DNA of 64,000 nucleotides from DATCLS01 sp036563805 (GTDB lineage Bacteria > Actinomycetota > Acidimicrobiia > Acidimicrobiales > VFJN01). A program made the position numbers and the translations under genes. Shown in pieces: positions 1-8,508 of the stretch. Under the pieces are notes generated by a model that saw only the letters and a program-made list of their open reading frames with translations, was not told the origin of the DNA and ran no database searches. How positions within the stretch are numbered: the first letter of the stretch is position 1; each line of letters starts with the position of its first letter. The stretch covers positions 1 to 64,000 of the forward strand of contig DATCLS010000102.1 of NCBI GenBank assembly GCA_036563805.1, in the 5' to 3' direction.

Positions 1-840
1 CCGCCGCCCGCGCCGCCCGGCGCCCCGGGCGCACCGACCCCCCCGTACGCGGCCCCGCCGTCGGGCCCGCCCACCAGCCCTCCCACCTACACGCCGTCGG
101 GCCAGTACCCGGCGGGCGGCACACCGTCTGGTGGCTACGCCACGCCGTCCGGCAGCTATCCGCCCGGCGGCGGGCCGACGGGCGGTTTCGGCACGGGCGC
201 GCCGCCGTCGGGCGGCTATCCGGCCTCGTCGGGCACCAACCGCACGCCGCTGTTCCTGGCGCTCGGCGGGCTCGCCGTGGTCGCCCTCGTCGGCATCCTG
301 ATCGTGGCCCTCTCCGGCGGGGGCGACGACGACGAGACGACCACCAGCTCGTCCACGACCGAGCCGACCACGTCGACGACCGAGGAGACGTCGACCACCG
401 ACTTCACGAGCACGACGAGCGGCGGCGGCACGACCAACACCACGGTCCCGGCCGACGAGGCCCGGGAGCTCGGCAACCTGGCGGTGTCGTGCTCCGAGGG
501 CGACATGGTGGCCTGCGACGACCTCTGGCTCGGCACACCGGTGGGCAGCGAGCTCGAGCGGTTCGGCGCCACCTGCGGCGACCGCAGCGACGTCCCGATG
601 GCCAACCAGTGCGAGAGCACGTACGGGGCCGACGGCTCCGGCTACACGGGCACGACGTACACCACGACGCCGCAGCACAACAGCGACATCTCGGCGTGCA
701 TCGACGGGAACATGGCGGCCTGCGACCGGCTCTACCCCAGCACGCCGTTCGACAGCCTGCCCGACACGCTGGCCAACGCCTGCGGCGGCTACGTGCCGAA
801 CGGCACCCACAGCGGCGACTGCGCCGAGACCTACGGCTGA
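1..840 (+). CDS. Membrane-anchored Cys-rich surface protein, 3' part
   Basis: The reading frame is open from the first base, so the start lies outside the window; 279 codons are visible. The visible N-terminal part (about residues 1-80) is Pro/Gly/Ser/Tyr-rich and probably disordered. One membrane segment follows (about 84-104), then an acidic patch and a Thr/Ser-rich stalk (about 110-150). The C-terminal domain contains two related copies of a Cys motif, CSEGDMVACDDLW and CIDGNMAACDRLY, each followed by TP..S.L and a further Cys. This layout implies a cytoplasmic low-complexity arm, one transmembrane helix and a small disulfide-bonded extracellular domain. Family function is unknown to me; no catalytic motif is visible. 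Confidence 0.75.
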   Translation, partial: PPPAPPGAPGAPTPPYAAPPSGPPTSPPTYTPSGQYPAGGTPSGGYATPSGSYPPGGGPTGGFGTGAPPSGGYPASSGTNRTPLFLALGGLAVVALVGILIVALSGGGDDDETTTSSSTTEPTTSTTEETSTTDFTSTTSGGGTTNTTVPADEARELGNLAVSCSEGDMVACDDLWLGTPVGSELERFGATCGDRSDVPMANQCESTYGADGSGYTGTTYTTTPQHNSDISACIDGNMAACDRLYPSTPFDSLPDTLANACGGYVPNGTHSGDCAETYG

Positions 841-850
841 CGGCCCTCTC

Positions 851-892
851 CCGCTGGTGGGGGTGAGCCCTCGGGCCGGCCCCCACCAGCGG
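851..892. terminator. Bidirectional hairpin terminator
   Basis: A perfect 13-bp GC-rich stem (851-863 with 880-892) encloses a 16-nt loop and lies between two convergent genes. There is no T-tract, as is common for actinobacterial terminators. Confidence 0.6.
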
Positions 893-930
893 ACGCCTCA
901 CCAGCGGGACCGGGGCGGATCCCGCGGCGC

Positions 931-2052
931 TCAGACCGCGGCCTCGAGCCCGGCGGCCAGGCCCTGGACGGTCTCGATGTACTCGTTCACGAGGTCGAAC
1001 ATGACCTCGCGGACCGGGCGGACCGCGTTCATGCTCCCCACGATCTGCCCGACCGGCACGAAGGCCAGGTCCTTGCGGTGGGCCCGGGCGATACGGGCGT
1101 TGGCCTCGGCCGTCAGGATGTTCTGGAGCGGCATGCCGAGCGGGCCGGGGCCCTCGGGGTCGTCCCATGCGTCGGTCCACGCCGAGCGGAGCTGGCGGGC
1201 CGGCTTGCCCGTATAGCACCGCGACCGGACCGTGTCGCTCGAGGTCGCCTCCAGATAGCGCTCGATGTGCTCGGGCGCTGAGTTGCTCTCAGCGGTGGCC
1301 AGCCAGATCGAGCCCATCCACACGCCCTGGGCGCCGAGCGCCATGGCGGCCGCGATCTGCCGGCCCCGGCCGATGCCGCCGGCCGCCAGCACCGGCACCT
1401 TGTCGCCCACGGCCTCGACCACCTCGGGGACGAGCACCATGGTGGTCACCTCGCCCGTGTGCCCGCCGGCCTCGTGGCCCTGGGCCACCACGATGTCGAC
1501 GCCGTTGTTGACGTGGCGCTCGGCGTGTTGGGCCCGCCCGGCCAGCGCCGCCACCTTGATGCCCTGCTCGTGGGCGCGGTCGACGACGTCGCGGGGAGGT
1601 GAGCCGAGCGCGTTGGCGATGAGAGCGATGGGGTGGCCGAGCGCGATGTCGACGTGGCTGCGGGCGACGCCCTCGGCCCACCCGAGCACGCCCCGGGCCC
1701 GCTCGCCCTCGGGCAGCGGTGGGACGTCGAATCGTTCCATCAGCTCGTCGACGAAGCGGCGGTGCCGCTCGGGGATCATGTTCTGGATCTGGGCCAGCAG
1801 CTCCTCGGGGTCGCTGCCGGCGACGTCCGCCGCCGCCTTGGCCGGCATGACCGTGTCGACCCCGTAGGGCTTGCCGTCGACGTGCTCGTCGATCCAGTTC
1901 AGCTCGATCTCGAGCTGCTCCGGGCCGAAGCCGACCGCACCGAGCACGCCGAGGCCACCGGCGCGGCTCACCGCGGCCACCACGTCGCGACAGTGGCTGA
2001 AGGCGAAGATCGGGTACTCGATGCCGAGCTCGTCGCAGATCGCCGTGCGCAT
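931..2052 (-). CDS. Nitronate monooxygenase / 2-nitropropane dioxygenase family protein
   Basis: 373-residue FMN-dependent TIM-barrel protein of the NMO/NPD family, which oxidises nitronates or, in some members, acts as an enoyl reductase-like flavoprotein. Supporting segments are the N-terminal substrate/FMN region (YPIFAFSHCRDVVAAVSRAGG), the HEAGGH motif with the family's catalytic-type His near the middle, and the phosphate-binding AAGGIGRGRQIAAAMALGAQGV. The ATG is preceded by a GAGGGGG ribosome site. It is divergent from the CoA-transferase gene, with a KstR-like palindrome between them, so it is probably co-regulated with CoA-thioester catabolism. Homologues often sit in fatty-acid or steroid degradation loci. 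The true substrate is unknown. Confidence 0.85.
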   Translation of the reverse strand: MRTAICDELGIEYPIFAFSHCRDVVAAVSRAGGLGVLGAVGFGPEQLEIELNWIDEHVDGKPYGVDTVMPAKAAADVAGSDPEELLAQIQNMIPERHRRFVDELMERFDVPPLPEGERARGVLGWAEGVARSHVDIALGHPIALIANALGSPPRDVVDRAHEQGIKVAALAGRAQHAERHVNNGVDIVVAQGHEAGGHTGEVTTMVLVPEVVEAVGDKVPVLAAGGIGRGRQIAAAMALGAQGVWMGSIWLATAESNSAPEHIERYLEATSSDTVRSRCYTGKPARQLRSAWTDAWDDPEGPGPLGMPLQNILTAEANARIARAHRKDLAFVPVGQIVGSMNAVRPVREVMFDLVNEYIETVQGLAAGLEAAV

Positions 2053-2086
2053 GTGCTGCCCCCCTCTAAGGCTTGACGCGTCGTAC

Positions 2087-2104
2087 TGTAACCTGCTTCT
2101 ACTT
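2087..2104. promoter_or_regulatory. KstR-like TetR operator (weakest of three)
   Basis: TGTAACCTGCTTCTACTT lies between divergent genes starting at 2052 and 2133. It shares 13 of 18 positions with the site at 19322-19339 and fits TNNAACNNGNNTCTANTT. The call is inference from motif recurrence. Confidence 0.45.
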
Positions 2105-2132
2105 TCGCCGGGACGACCGAGGGGGGACGGAC

Positions 2133-4571
2133 ATGGCCGACGAGGAGATGGCCGCTGAGGAGCGCGGGCTGCTGGCCGGCGTCCGGGTCGTCGACTCGAC
2201 GGACGAGCGGGGCGAGCTGTGCGGCCGGCTCCTGGCCGACCTCGGGGCCGACGTCGTCAAGGCCGAGCCGCCCGGCGGGGTGGCGGCGCGGGCGCTGCCG
2301 CCCCGGGCCCCGGACGGGACCAGCCTGCGCTTCGCCGTCCGCAACACGAACAAGCGCAGCGTGACGGTGGGCCCCGGCGGGGTCGATCTCGACCGCCTCC
2401 TGGCCGGCGCCGACGTGTGGCTGACCAACGAACCGCCGGAGCGGGACCTGACCGCCCGCCACCCCCACCTCGTCGTCACCGCGGTCACCGACTTCGGCCT
2501 CACCGGCCCCTACCGCGACCGGGTCGCCACGGACGACGTGCTGGTGGCCATGGGCGGCCTGCTGTTCCGCTCGGGCACGCCGGACCGCCCGCCGCTGCTG
2601 CCGCCGGGGGCGCTGGGCCGCGACGCCGGCTCGGTGATGGCCGCCTTCGCCACGCTGGCCGCCCTGTGGCAGCGCCGGGCGACCGGCCGGGGCCAGCACC
2701 TCGACGTGTCCAACCTGGAGTCCGTCGCCCAGATCAGCGACTGGTCGCTGCCCAACTGGGCGGCCGCCGCCGAGGCCGGGCGCCCGTACGTGCAGAACCG
2801 GGCCGGCTCCGGCCTCGTCTACCCCCTGTACCCGTGCGCCGACGGCCACGTCCGCCTCGTCGTGCTCAGCCCCCGCCAGTGGCGGGCGCTCCGGGCCTGG
2901 CTGGGCGAGCCCGAGGTCGTCCGGGACGACAGCTTCGACCAGTTGTTCGCCCGCATGGCCATCCAGGAGGACATCCTCGACCCGCTCTACATCGAGCTGT
3001 TCTCCCGCTACCCGGCCGCCGAGCTGGCGGCCGAGGCCCAACGCCGCGGGATCGTCATGACACCGGTGACCAAGCCGGCCGACGTCCTCACCACGCCCCA
3101 CTTCGCCGAGCGGGGCACGTTCGTCACCGCCGAGGCGGCCCGGGGCGTGACCGGCGCGGTGGCCAGCGGCTACTTCGAGGTCGACGGTGAGCGGGCCGGG
3201 TACCGCCACCGGGCGCCCGACCCCGGCGAGCACACGGCCGCGGTCGCCGCCGCCCCCTGGCCGGCCCGCGACCCGGTGGCGGGGGCGTCGGGGGCGACCG
3301 GCGCCGGCGAGGCACCCATGCCGTCCCGGCCGTTCGCCGGGCTCAAGGTCCTCGACTTCGGCCACGGCGGCGTGGGCGTCGAGGCCGGCCGGCTCCTGGC
3401 CGACTACGGCGCCGACGTCGTCAAGGTCGAGAGCTCGACCTACCCCGACTTCATCCGCAAGGTCATGGGCTCGGACACGAGCCCCTCGTTCGCCTCGTCC
3501 AACCGGGGAAAGCGCAGCTTCGGCGTCAACGTCAAGGACGAGCGGGGGCGGGAGCTGGTCCTCCGCCTGGTCGCCTGGGCCGACGTGGTCATCGAGAACA
3601 ACTCGACCGGCACGATGGCCGACCTCGGCCTCGACTACGAGCGGCTGGCCGAGGTCAATCCCGGCGTCGTCATGGTGAGCAGCCAGCTCATGGGCGCGCG
3701 GGGCCCGTGGAAGGACTGGATCGGCTACGGCCCCAGCACGCGGCCGGCCGGCGGCATGACCTACCTGTGGAACTTCCCCGACGGCGGGCCACCGCCCGGC
3801 GCCGCCGTCATCCATCCCGACCACTTGGTGGGCCGGCTGGTGGCGGTCGGGGCGCTGGCCGGGCTCCTCGCCCGCGACCGGCGGGGCGGCCGGGGCGCCC
3901 ACGTCGAGGTGGCCCAAGTGGAGACCGTGGTCGGGCTGCTGGCCGACCTGTTCCTGAAGGAGTCGCTCGAGCCCGGCTCGGTCGGGCCCGAGGGCAACGC
4001 CCGGCCCTGGGCCGCCCCCTGGGGCGTCTACCCGTGCGCCGGCCGCCCCGGCGACCCGGACGACCTGGCCGGCGACCGGTGGTGCGTCGTGACGGTCCGC
4101 CACGACGACGACTGGCGGGCGCTGCGGCGCGCGCTGGGCGACCCCGAGTGGGCCCGGCGCCCCGAGCTCGACACCGCCACCGGCCGGATCGCGGCGCGGG
4201 CCGAGCTGGACGAGCGCCTGGCGGCCTGGACCCGGGAGCGCACCGACCTGGAGGTCACCGAGGTGCTGCAGGCCGTCGGCGTGCCCGCCGGCTACATGGC
4301 CTACCCGGAGGACATGACCACCGACCCCCACTACCGGGCCCGCGGTTTCCCGCTGGATGTCGACCAGCCGGGCGTCGGGCCCCTGGTGCTCGAGGGGCCG
4401 GCGTTCGCCGCCTCCGGCATGCCCGCGCCCGAGGGTCGACCGTCGCCCCGCCTCGGCGAGCACACCCGCGAGATCTGCCGCGACGTCCTCGGCCTCGACG
4501 ACGCCACCGTCGACGCCCTGGTGGCGGCCGGGACGCTCGAGGAACCGGCCCGAGAGGAGACCCAGCTGTGA
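2133..4571 (+). CDS. Tandem-fused CaiB/BaiF family III CoA-transferase
   Basis: 812 residues made of two complete class III CoA-transferase domains (about 15-385 and 405-800), where the family is usually a ~400-residue subunit that forms an interlocked dimer. Each half has the GADVVK(A/V)E CoA-binding segment and the RG.H.(D/E)V helix. At the position of the catalytic Asp of formyl-CoA transferase both halves carry Glu by my alignment (E196 in NLESV, E597 in QVETV). The family moves CoA between carboxylic acids. The start at 2133 is chosen because a strong GAGGGGGG ribosome site precedes it; an in-frame start at 2073 would lie in the operator region. The stop overlaps the crotonase start, so the pair is translationally coupled. 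Confidence 0.88.
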   Translation: MADEEMAAEERGLLAGVRVVDSTDERGELCGRLLADLGADVVKAEPPGGVAARALPPRAPDGTSLRFAVRNTNKRSVTVGPGGVDLDRLLAGADVWLTNEPPERDLTARHPHLVVTAVTDFGLTGPYRDRVATDDVLVAMGGLLFRSGTPDRPPLLPPGALGRDAGSVMAAFATLAALWQRRATGRGQHLDVSNLESVAQISDWSLPNWAAAAEAGRPYVQNRAGSGLVYPLYPCADGHVRLVVLSPRQWRALRAWLGEPEVVRDDSFDQLFARMAIQEDILDPLYIELFSRYPAAELAAEAQRRGIVMTPVTKPADVLTTPHFAERGTFVTAEAARGVTGAVASGYFEVDGERAGYRHRAPDPGEHTAAVAAAPWPARDPVAGASGATGAGEAPMPSRPFAGLKVLDFGHGGVGVEAGRLLADYGADVVKVESSTYPDFIRKVMGSDTSPSFASSNRGKRSFGVNVKDERGRELVLRLVAWADVVIENNSTGTMADLGLDYERLAEVNPGVVMVSSQLMGARGPWKDWIGYGPSTRPAGGMTYLWNFPDGGPPPGAAVIHPDHLVGRLVAVGALAGLLARDRRGGRGAHVEVAQVETVVGLLADLFLKESLEPGSVGPEGNARPWAAPWGVYPCAGRPGDPDDLAGDRWCVVTVRHDDDWRALRRALGDPEWARRPELDTATGRIAARAELDERLAAWTRERTDLEVTEVLQAVGVPAGYMAYPEDMTTDPHYRARGFPLDVDQPGVGPLVLEGPAFAASGMPAPEGRPSPRLGEHTREICRDVLGLDDATVDALVAAGTLEEPAREETQL

Positions 4572-5458
4572 GCGCCCCCGACTCCGCCCGCGCCGCCGAC
4601 GCCGGCTCGTCCGCGCCCGGGCCCCCGGCCCCGTCCGACCGGCCCGCCTCCGGCGGCGCCCCGCACGCGCTCGTCGAGCGCGACGGCCACGTCCTGATCG
4701 TCACGATGAACCGGCCCGAGGCCCGCAACGCCCTGTCGCCCGAGATGCTCCGCATCATGGGCGAGGCCTGGGACGAGGTGAACGCCAACCCCGACATCCG
4801 GGTGGCGATCCTCACCGGGGCCGGCGGGGCGTTCTGCGCCGGCGCCGACCTCAAGGCCATGACCCGGAGCCACCCCGGCGACAGTTTCGCGGCGGAGCGC
4901 GAGGGCGGCGGGTCGGGCTTCGACGCCGCGGTCATGAAACCGCTCCTCAAGGGCTTCCTGCTGGACAAGCCGCTGATCGCCGCGGTCGAGGGTCCGGCCG
5001 TCGCCGGCGGTACCGAGATCCTCCAGGGCACCGACATCCGGGTGGCGGGCGAGAGCGCCCGGTTCGGCGTGTCCGAGGTCCGCTGGGGCCTGTTCCCCCT
5101 GGGCGGCTCGGCCGTCCGCCTCCGCCGCCAGGTGCCCTACACGGTGGCGGCCGAGATCCTGCTCACCGGGCGCCACCTCACGGCCGCCGAGGCCAAGGAG
5201 ATCGGGCTCGTCGGCCACGTCGTCCCCGACGGCACGGCGCTGGACAAGGCCCGCGAGCTGGCCGACATGGTGGCGGCGAACGGCCCGCTCGCCGTCCAAG
5301 CCGTGCTGCGCACCCTGCGGGAGACCGAGTGCCTGCCCGAGGCCGAGGCGTTCCGCATCGACGCCCGCCTCGGCACCGAGGTGTTCATGAGCGAGGACGC
5401 CAAGGAGGGCCCCCGGGCGTTCCTGGAGAAGCGGGCACCGGACTTCAAGGGCCGCTGA
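4568..5458 (+). CDS. Enoyl-CoA hydratase/isomerase (crotonase) family protein
   Basis: 296 residues starting at a GTG that overlaps the upstream stop (GTGA). The first ~35 residues are a Pro/Ala/Ser-rich extension; the crotonase fold follows. GAGGAFCAGADLKAM forms the oxyanion-hole segment. Both catalytic glutamates of hydratases can be placed: GGTE and, exactly 20 residues later, GVSE, the spacing seen for Glu144/Glu164 of rat mitochondrial hydratase. Reaction: hydration of trans-2-enoyl-CoA, or a related crotonase reaction. It is coupled to the CoA-transferase, so the two probably activate and process one acid. Confidence 0.9.
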   Translation: MSAPDSARAADAGSSAPGPPAPSDRPASGGAPHALVERDGHVLIVTMNRPEARNALSPEMLRIMGEAWDEVNANPDIRVAILTGAGGAFCAGADLKAMTRSHPGDSFAAEREGGGSGFDAAVMKPLLKGFLLDKPLIAAVEGPAVAGGTEILQGTDIRVAGESARFGVSEVRWGLFPLGGSAVRLRRQVPYTVAAEILLTGRHLTAAEAKEIGLVGHVVPDGTALDKARELADMVAANGPLAVQAVLRTLRETECLPEAEAFRIDARLGTEVFMSEDAKEGPRAFLEKRAPDFKGR

Positions 5459-5789
5459 CCAGGCGCGCCCATATCGACGCGACGCCGGGCGTTTCCGTGC
5501 GATATTGACTTCGGCGTTCGCTTGTGCCGAAATGGTGACGCCGCTCACCACCTACAGCGGCGCCGGGTCCATCCCTTTGCGGCAAGGGTCCCCCCGGCTC
5601 CAGGCGCCCGAGGCTCTGATCCCGGCCTCGGGGTGGGGCCCCGCATCCGCTCGGGTCCGCCCGACGCGGGTGCGGGGCCCCTCGTCGCCCCCGACGAGCC
5701 CCGGCGCCGGTCCGTGATGGTCCGACGGTCCCGGCGGTCCCCATGAGCCCCGCCGGCCGCGAGCCGGCGACCCGCGGCGCCCGGCCGGG
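5459..5789. other. Gene-free stretch between convergent genes
   Basis: 331 bases with no convincing gene. A 70-codon open frame at 5505-5717 has no ribosome site and no recognisable sequence. The stretch holds a small CGCCGCT...AGCGGCG hairpin near 5539-5562 and the large hairpin listed separately. Confidence 0.6.
5635..5681. terminator. Long hairpin, bidirectional terminator
   Basis: A 16-bp stem (5635-5650 with 5666-5681, one T-G wobble) surrounds a 15-nt loop between the crotonase gene and the convergent PPOX gene. It is the longest such stem I noted in the window. Confidence 0.6.
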
Positions 5790-6308
5790 CTACGCGCCCG
5801 GCGCCTGCACGTACTGCGCCGTCGAGCCGGCCAGCGGCATCGGGTCCATGCCCAGCTTGCGGTGGTCCCACGACCGGATGCGTTGGGGCTCGACCCGCAC
5901 CACCACCCGCTTGTTCATCATCGCCTCGACGAACGGCCGCATCTCCTCGCTGTAGGGCCCCTGGTAGCGCTCGAACACGCTGACGGCCGCCGCCCAGTAC
6001 TCCTCGTCGGACGGGTCGTCGATGATCGTCGCCGTGCCGTCGATGCAGACGCCGCGCAGCTGGTCGTAGGTGAGCCCGTCCTCGACCGACACGGTGATGC
6101 GGGGGTCGCGGCGCAGGTTCACCGCCTTCTGCGACTTCGCCTTGGTCTCGAAGTAGATCCGGCCGTCGATCAGGCCGTACCACATGGCGACGAGGTGCGG
6201 CCGGCCGTCGGGCCCGATCGTCCCCATCGTCGCCGTGCGGCTCCGTTCGAGGAACGCCATGACCTCGTCGTCGGTCATCGTGACCTGCTGGCGCTGGTTC
6301 GTCCCCAC
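5790..6308 (-). CDS. PPOX-fold flavin/F420-dependent protein
   Basis: 172 residues of the pyridoxamine 5'-phosphate oxidase-like split beta-barrel family. Typical features are the N-terminal helix MTDDEVMAFLERSRTATMGTI, the strand pattern GRPHLVAMWYGLIDGRIYFET and the basic patch KSQKAVNLRRDPRITV, which binds cofactor phosphate in F420- or FMN-binding members. Such proteins reduce or oxidise small substrates; many actinobacterial members use F420H2. The GTG at 6308 is preceded at 4 nt by AGGAGG, which decides the start. It is divergent from the DUF35 operon across a palindromic operator. Cofactor identity cannot be settled from sequence alone. Confidence 0.8.
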   Translation of the reverse strand: MGTNQRQQVTMTDDEVMAFLERSRTATMGTIGPDGRPHLVAMWYGLIDGRIYFETKAKSQKAVNLRRDPRITVSVEDGLTYDQLRGVCIDGTATIIDDPSDEEYWAAAVSVFERYQGPYSEEMRPFVEAMMNKRVVVRVEPQRIRSWDHRKLGMDPMPLAGSTAQYVQAPGA

Positions 6309-6335
6309 GGACCCTCCTCGGCTCGTCCCGGATAC

Positions 6336-6353
6336 TAGAACGAGTGTCTAGTT
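6336..6353. promoter_or_regulatory. KstR-like TetR operator
   Basis: TAGAACGAGTGTCTAGTT, with ACTAGA/TCTAGT outer arms, lies between divergent genes at 6308 and 6394. Twelve of the first 15 bases equal the site at 19322. A related half site, GTTCTACTT, occurs at about 6380-6388. Confidence 0.6.
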
Positions 6354-6393
6354 GCACTTGTCGGCGAAACAGGAGCCATGTTCTACTTGCGGC

Positions 6394-6843
6394 GTGGCTG
6401 AGGGACGCACGCACGAGACGACGCTCGAGTTCCCCTATTCCCGCACGCTAGGGCCCGTGACCGGGGCCTTCATGGACGGGTTGCGGGACGGGCGTCTGCT
6501 GGGCAGCCGCACGCGCTCCGGTCGCGTGCTCGTCCCACCGCTGGAGCACGACCCGGACACCGGGGAGGCCGTCGAGTCCGAGCTCGTGCCGGTCGGGCCG
6601 GCGGGGACGGTCCGCAGCTGGACGTGGGTGGCGGAGCCCACCGCCCGCCAGCCGCTCGACCGGCCGTTCGCGTTCGCCCTCATCGCCCCGGACGGCGCCG
6701 ACACGGCGCTCGTCCACGTGGTCGACGTGGACGGGCCCGACGCCATGGCCACCGGCATGCGGGTGACGCCCCGGTGGAAGGACGAGCGCCAGGGCCGCAT
6801 CGACGACATCGAGGCCTGGGTCCCGACCGAGGAGGGGGCATGA
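6394..6843 (+). CDS. DUF35-type OB-fold protein without zinc ribbon
   Basis: 149 residues from the GTG at 6394. The sequence resembles the OB-fold half of DUF35/ChsH2-type proteins (LEFPYSRTLGPVTGAFMDGLRDGRLLGSRT, then the beta-rich VRSWTWVAEP...FAFALIAPDGADTALVHVVD). The paired cysteines of the rubredoxin-like ribbon are absent. DUF35 proteins bind CoA thioesters and act as partner subunits of thiolase-fold aldolases or hydratases in steroid side-chain catabolism. Its stop overlaps the next start (ATGA), and two thiolase-fold genes follow, so it is probably one subunit of a multi-protein enzyme. The start is the only plausible one in frame after the operator. Confidence 0.75.
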   Translation: MAEGRTHETTLEFPYSRTLGPVTGAFMDGLRDGRLLGSRTRSGRVLVPPLEHDPDTGEAVESELVPVGPAGTVRSWTWVAEPTARQPLDRPFAFALIAPDGADTALVHVVDVDGPDAMATGMRVTPRWKDERQGRIDDIEAWVPTEEGA

Positions 6844-7439
6844 CCGACACGAAGGGCGCCGCCCCGGGGGGCGCGGGCGCCGAGAGCCAGGGCGCCAACC
6901 GGAAGGGCGCCAAGGACCAGCTGGTGATGGAGGACTTCGTCTCCATCAGCTACCGGGAGCCGCTCACGCCCAACCTGGAGCGCTTCGCCGACGGCCTCCT
7001 GGCCGGCAAGCTGATCGGCCAGAAGTGCCCGGCCTGCGGCCGGGTCTACGTGCCGGGCAAGGGCTACTGCCCGCTCGACGTGGTCGAGATGGGGCCGGAC
7101 GACGAGATCGAGGTCAGCGACACCGGCACCGTCACCGGGTTCACGATCATCACGCCCATCCGCTACTACGGCCAGAAGGAGACCGAGCCGTTCGTCCACG
7201 CCTCGGTCCTGCTGGACGGCGCCGACAACGCCCTCGGCGGCCAGGACATCACCGGCATCCCGCACGAGGAGATCCGGGCCGGCCTGCGGGTCCGGGCCGT
7301 GTGGCAGCCGCCGGCCGAGCGGTCGGTCGAGGGGCTGAGCAACCGGGGCTGGGGCGGCGTGGCCGGCGTCATCTCGTCGTTCGAGCCGACGGGCGAGCCG
7401 GACGCCGACCCGGAGCAGTTCCAGGAGCACATCTTCTGA
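6840..7439 (+). CDS. DUF35 zinc-ribbon/OB-fold protein (ChsH2-like)
   Basis: 199 residues. A ~25-residue Gly/Ala/Lys leader precedes the DUF35 domain. The rubredoxin-like ribbon CPACGRVYVPGKGYCP has three of the usual four cysteines; the fourth position is Leu-Asp. The OB-fold follows (about 90-170: GTVTGFTIITPIRYYGQ, FVHASVLLDGADNALGG). Known relatives form complexes with thiolase-like Ltp2 aldolases or MaoC-like hydratases. The ATG overlaps the stop of the preceding DUF35 gene, and the thiolase-fold gene starts two bases after its stop, so these are strongly coupled and probably co-assembled. Confidence 0.85.
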   Translation: MTDTKGAAPGGAGAESQGANRKGAKDQLVMEDFVSISYREPLTPNLERFADGLLAGKLIGQKCPACGRVYVPGKGYCPLDVVEMGPDDEIEVSDTGTVTGFTIITPIRYYGQKETEPFVHASVLLDGADNALGGQDITGIPHEEIRAGLRVRAVWQPPAERSVEGLSNRGWGGVAGVISSFEPTGEPDADPEQFQEHIF

Positions 7440-7440
7440 C

Positions 7441-8505
7441 ATGAGCGCCACCGACACCCGCATCGCCGTCGTCGCCGCCGCCCAGCAGCCGTCCGAGCGC
7501 CGCTCGAGGCGCTCCGAGGTCCAGCTCCTCGTCCCCACCATCAACGCGGTGATCGAGCAGGCCGGCATCGAGCGCCGCGACATCGGCTTCACCTGCGCCG
7601 GCAGCTGCGACTACCTGACCGGCGGGCCGTTCGCCTTCGTCACCAACCTCGAGGCGGCCGGCGCCTGGCCTCCGATCGCCGAGTCGCACGTCGAGATGGA
7701 CGGGGCCTGGGCGCTGTACGAGGCCTGGGTCCACCTGCTGACCGGTGAGGCCGACATCGCCCTCGTGTTCGGCTCGGGCAAGTCGTCGCCGTCGGTCCCC
7801 GCCCAGGTGTGGGGCCAGCAGCTCGACCCCTACTACCTGGCCCCGCTCGGCCTCGACCCCGTGTCGCTGGCCGCGCTCCAGGCCCGGGCGCTGCTCGACA
7901 GCGGCAAGGCCACCGAGCGCGACTTCGCCGAGGTGGTCGCCCGCAGCCGGCGGGCGGCGCAGTCCAACCCCAACGCCCAGGTGGCCGGCGAGCTCGACCC
8001 CGAGGCGCTGCTGGCCGAGCCGTACGTCGCTCCCCCGCTGCGCCGCCACGACCTGCCGCCCATCTCCGACGGCGCGGCGGCCGTGCTCCTCGCCCGGGGC
8101 GACCGGGCCCGGGAGCTGTGCGAGCGCCCGGCGTGGATCACCGGCATCGACCACCGGCTCGAGCCCCACCAGCCGGGCATGCGCGACCTGACGGCGTCGC
8201 CGTCGACCGCCCTGGCTGCCCGCAAGGCCGGCTACGACGGCGGGCCGCTGAGCGTCGCCGAGCTGTCCGCGGTGTTCAGCCCCCAGGAGCTGATCCTGCG
8301 GGAGGCGCTCGGCCTGCCCCAGGACACCGACGTCAACCCGTCGGGCGGGGCGCTGGCCGCCAACCCGATCATGGCCGAGGGCCTGATCCGCATCGTCGAG
8401 GTCGCCAGCCGGATCATGGCCGGTGCCGCCGACCGGGGCCTGGCCCACGCCACCAACGGCCAGGCCCTCCAACACAACCTGGTCTGTCTGCTCGAGGGGG
8501 ACTGA
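7441..8505 (+). CDS. Thiolase-fold protein lacking thiolase Cys/His (Ltp2-like)
   Basis: 354 residues with the thiolase/SCP2-thiolase fold. The nucleophile loop reads VEMDGAWALYEAW with no cysteine, and the C-terminal thiolase GHP motif is replaced by NPSGGALAANPIMAEG. It therefore cannot perform classical thiolysis. Lipid-transfer-type relatives such as Ltp2 act with DUF35 partners as retro-aldolases on CoA thioesters. It lies directly after two DUF35 genes and before a second thiolase-fold gene, in one operon. The most likely role is an aldolase or acyl-CoA-binding subunit of that complex; function remains inference. Confidence 0.82.
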   Translation: MSATDTRIAVVAAAQQPSERRSRRSEVQLLVPTINAVIEQAGIERRDIGFTCAGSCDYLTGGPFAFVTNLEAAGAWPPIAESHVEMDGAWALYEAWVHLLTGEADIALVFGSGKSSPSVPAQVWGQQLDPYYLAPLGLDPVSLAALQARALLDSGKATERDFAEVVARSRRAAQSNPNAQVAGELDPEALLAEPYVAPPLRRHDLPPISDGAAAVLLARGDRARELCERPAWITGIDHRLEPHQPGMRDLTASPSTALAARKAGYDGGPLSVAELSAVFSPQELILREALGLPQDTDVNPSGGALAANPIMAEGLIRIVEVASRIMAGAADRGLAHATNGQALQHNLVCLLEGD

Positions 8506-8508
8506 CGG

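Noticed and set aside
1968..4463. Long antisense open frames, for example 831 codons opposite the CoA-transferase and 876 codons opposite the importer ATPase
   Set aside because: They are low-complexity Gly/Ala/Arg/Asp/His sequence with no domain, as expected opposite G/C3-rich genes.
5505..5717. 70-codon open frame in the gap after the crotonase gene
   Set aside because: No ribosome site, low-complexity product, and it spans the large terminator hairpin.
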